A stretch of DNA of 64,000 nucleotides from Trabulsiella guamensis ATCC 49490. Its GTDB lineage: Bacteria; Pseudomonadota; Gammaproteobacteria; Enterobacterales; Enterobacteriaceae. The stretch covers positions 86,988 to 150,987 of the forward strand of contig NZ_JMTB01000043.1 in the NCBI RefSeq assembly GCF_000734965.1, written 5' to 3'. Numbering within the stretch: the stretch's first letter is position 1; every line of letters begins with the position of its first letter. The notes beneath the pieces were generated by a model that had not been told where the DNA came from, searched no databases, and worked only from the letters and a program-made list of their open reading frames with translations. This document shows, one piece after another, positions 61,857-64,000 of this stretch. Both the position numbers and the translations under genes were made by a program.

Positions 61857-61882
61857 ACCTTTGCCCTTGAGGGTCAAAGGGT
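61857..61882 (-). promoter_or_regulatory. Hairpin in the folE leader
   Basis: Read on the minus strand, ACCCTTTG-A-CCCT / AGGG-CAAAGG, about 25 nt upstream of the folE start. The stem is near-perfect. It may affect folE translation or mRNA stability; no riboswitch class is recognised. Confidence 0.45.
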
Positions 61883-61954
61883 CCCTCATTTTGCGTGAGG
61901 TGGTGCACATAATCCAGTGGTCGTAACGATAATTATTGTAATTGCCGTGGCCTT

Positions 61955-63082
61955 TTATTTCTGCGGACGCCACACCAGCGCGCCACCGATCAACAGTGCC
62001 ACCGCCGCAATGCCCAGCGCAGGCTCCAGCTGTTGCGTGAGCCACGTAGACAACGCCGAGGTTACCGGCCCCACCAGTTGACCGATGGCATAACCGGTGG
62101 TCAGCAACCCTGCCATATAGCGGGTGTGTTCCGGTGCCAGTTCGCGACCATAGAGCAGCGACAGCTGAACGGCACACAGAAAACCACCGCCCACCAGCAG
62201 CGCGCCAACCGCCAGCCCCCAGATGCCCGGCAACAGCCAGGCCGCCAGCACGCCCGCGCCCTGCAACCACAACACGATCGCCAGCCGCTGATAACTATGG
62301 CCCAGATTGCGGGTCGCGATGCTGAGCGCAATGCCCACCACTGAGGCAGCGCCAAATATCGGCCAGACGAACTGAGCAAACACGCTGTCGGGAAAACGGT
62401 GCGCCGCCATCTGCGATAAAAAGGTGGCGGGTAAAATATAACCATAACCCGCCAGGCTGTAGCTCCACACCAGCCGTTTCAGGTTGGGCGTCAGTCGCAG
62501 CGGTTCTGTTTTTACGCCGCTACGATGCAGGTCGCCGGGCTTTGGCAACCATCGGGCGATAAACGCCACCAGCACCATCGCCAGCAGGCCATACATCAGC
62601 CAGCCGTCGGTGGCACTCAGATTTTTTGCGTGGATCCACACCGCCAGCAAACCACTCAGGGCAATACCCGCGCCCGGCCCGGCAAACACGGCGGCACTCA
62701 GCCCCGGTTTCCCGGCATGCGCCAGCCGTTCGTTAGTCCATGCCGCTGTCAGCACCAGTGCCCAGCCGCTCATACAGCCAATCACCAGACGCAATGCGCC
62801 ATGCAGCCAGGCGTTATCCATCAACGCAGAGAGTAATGTCAGCGCGACCGCGCCGTAAATGCCGGCATACAGACGCACTTCGACGCCGCGATGGGCACGC
62901 ATGGCATCCCAGGCACCAATCAGATAACCGAGATAATTCATTGCCGCCACCAGGCCCGCCCCGGTCAGCGTCATCTGACCATCGGCAATCATCAACGGAA
63001 CCTGTGGGGTAAAGGCAAAACGCCCGATCCCCATCGCCACCACCAGCACAATAAAACCACTCAGGGCGATTCGCAGCGCCAT
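61955..63082 (-). CDS. YbfB/YjiJ family MFS transporter
   Basis: 375 residues from [10 protein letters not shown], about twelve membrane helices, with the family opening [18 protein letters not shown] and the motif [14 protein letters not shown]. The substrate is unknown; relatives are called YjiJ-like. It lies between folE and yeiG, which are neighbours in E. coli K-12, so it is an accessory gene here. It is divergent from yeiG and upstream of folE on the same strand, with 122 bp between. Confidence 0.88.
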   Translation of the reverse strand: MALRIALSGFIVLVVAMGIGRFAFTPQVPLMIADGQMTLTGAGLVAAMNYLGYLIGAWDAMRAHRGVEVRLYAGIYGAVALTLLSALMDNAWLHGALRLVIGCMSGWALVLTAAWTNERLAHAGKPGLSAAVFAGPGAGIALSGLLAVWIHAKNLSATDGWLMYGLLAMVLVAFIARWLPKPGDLHRSGVKTEPLRLTPNLKRLVWSYSLAGYGYILPATFLSQMAAHRFPDSVFAQFVWPIFGAASVVGIALSIATRNLGHSYQRLAIVLWLQGAGVLAAWLLPGIWGLAVGALLVGGGFLCAVQLSLLYGRELAPEHTRYMAGLLTTGYAIGQLVGPVTSALSTWLTQQLEPALGIAAVALLIGGALVWRPQK

Positions 63083-63221
63083 GCATACTCCAATTGTTAA
63101 TGTAAAGTTATGTTTATGATGCAACATATGAGGTTAATGCGGAAGTGAAAGTTACTCACCGCCAGTGAATTATCTGTATGATGGATCTATTCATTTTCCC
63201 GATCCCCGAAAGGAGCCTCGC

Positions 63222-64000
63222 ATGGAGATGCTAGAAGAGCACCGCTGTTTCGATGGCTGGCAACAGCGCTGGCGGCACGATTCCACCATCCTGAATTGCC
63301 CCATGACGTTCAGCATTTTTTTACCGCCTGCGCGAGAAACCACCCCGCCGCCGGTGCTTTACTGGCTGTCGGGGCTGACCTGTAACGATGAAAACTTCAC
63401 CACTAAAGCAGGCGCGCAACGTGTTGCCGCTGAGCTTGGCATCGTCCTGGTCATGGCCGACACCAGCCCGCGTGGCGATGCGGTTGCTGATGATGAGAGT
63501 TATGATCTGGGCAAAGGCGCCGGTTTCTATCTCAACGCCCGCCAGGCGCCGTGGTCCAGCCATTACCGGATGTATGACTATATTCGTGACGAGCTGCCAG
63601 CGCTGATTCAGGCGCAGTTTAATGTCAGTGATCGCTGTGCTATCAGCGGCCATTCAATGGGCGGTCACGGGGCGCTTATCATGGCGCTGAAAAATCCGGG
63701 CAAATACACCAGCGTGTCGGCGTTTTCGCCGATTGTGAACCCCTGCCGCGTACCATGGGGGAAAAAAGCCTTCACCGCTTATCTCGGTGAAGACGAACAA
63801 CACTGGCAGGAGTGGGACAGTTGCCAGTTGATGCTAAGCAGCAACGTCAGCGATGCCATCCCGACACTTATCGACCAGGGTGATAACGATCAGTTCCTGG
63901 CCGACCAGCTGCAACCCGCGGTGCTGGCGGAAGCCGCACGGCAGACGTCCTGGCCGCTGACCATGCGCATTCAGCCGGGTTATGATCACAGTTATTACTT
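63222..64000 (+). CDS. yeiG: S-formylglutathione hydrolase YeiG (5' part; runs off the window)
   Basis: Formaldehyde detoxification: hydrolyses S-formylglutathione to glutathione and formate. 259 of about 278 residues are present. It is an alpha/beta hydrolase with the nucleophile Ser in [11 protein letters not shown]. Other family blocks are [16 protein letters not shown] and [14 protein letters not shown], and the catalytic His is in PGYDHSYYF at the window edge. The ATG follows AAGGAGCCTCGC. Confidence 0.95.
   Translation, partial: MEMLEEHRCFDGWQQRWRHDSTILNCPMTFSIFLPPARETTPPPVLYWLSGLTCNDENFTTKAGAQRVAAELGIVLVMADTSPRGDAVADDESYDLGKGAGFYLNARQAPWSSHYRMYDYIRDELPALIQAQFNVSDRCAISGHSMGGHGALIMALKNPGKYTSVSAFSPIVNPCRVPWGKKAFTAYLGEDEQHWQEWDSCQLMLSSNVSDAIPTLIDQGDNDQFLADQLQPAVLAEAARQTSWPLTMRIQPGYDHSYY

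Noticed and set aside
61833..62270. N-terminal extension of folE to 368 residues
   Set aside because: The extension is in frame but its Gly/Ala/Arg-rich sequence is antisense to the neighbouring gene's coding pattern and not part of GTP cyclohydrolase I. The ATG at 61832 has the proper ribosome site.

Overview
The window is 64 kb of chromosomal DNA from a gamma-proteobacterium of the family Enterobacteriaceae, close to Escherichia, Salmonella and Citrobacter. Most genes are the same length as their Escherichia coli counterparts, and gene order follows E. coli K-12 in two long blocks. The accessory genes and small losses fit a Citrobacter-like genome best, but species cannot be fixed from sequence alone. 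There is no rRNA, tRNA, CRISPR array, transposase or integrase in the window.

Block 1 (1-32,315) matches the E. coli 0.90-0.93 Mb region read backwards: trxB (3' part), cydDC, aat, infA, clpA, clpS, cspD, macBA, ybjX, ybjD, aqpZ, lysO, hcp-hcr, poxB-ltaE-ybjT, ybjS, amiD-ybjQ, ybjP, artPIQM and artJ. It covers thioredoxin and cytochrome bd assembly, N-end-rule proteolysis (Aat, ClpS, ClpA), macrolide/peptide efflux, NO stress, pyruvate oxidation and arginine uptake. Differences from E. coli: clpA is frameshifted by one extra GAGCC unit, tRNA gene serW is missing between infA and clpA, a DoxX-family gene sits between hcr and poxB, and about 1 kb of accessory DNA with a strongly folded non-coding element lies between ybjS and amiD.

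Block 2 (32,356-64,000) matches the E. coli 2.21-2.24 Mb region read forwards: yehS, btsSR, mlrA, yohO, the yehWXY-osmF osmolyte transporter, bglX, dld, pbpG, yohC, yohD, dusC, yohJK, cdd, sanA, mglBAC with galS, yeiB, folE and yeiG (5' part). Insertions relative to E. coli: a type VI secretion Hcp-lipase fusion effector with a lipoprotein that is its likely immunity protein (between osmF and bglX), a SIR2-like gene overlapping the end of sanA, and an MFS transporter between folE and yeiG. The E. coli genes yohF, mdtQ, yeiS, preT and preA are absent from their usual places.

The two blocks meet in about 40 bp between artJ and yehS. The orientation is what a single inversion spanning the replication terminus would give, with breakpoints at rlmC|artJ and yehR|yehS.

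Items most worth a second look: the Hcp-lipase/immunity pair, the split clpA that leaves both halves as intact domains, the artJ-yehS rearrangement junction, the sanA-coupled SIR2 gene, and the folded element next to amiD.
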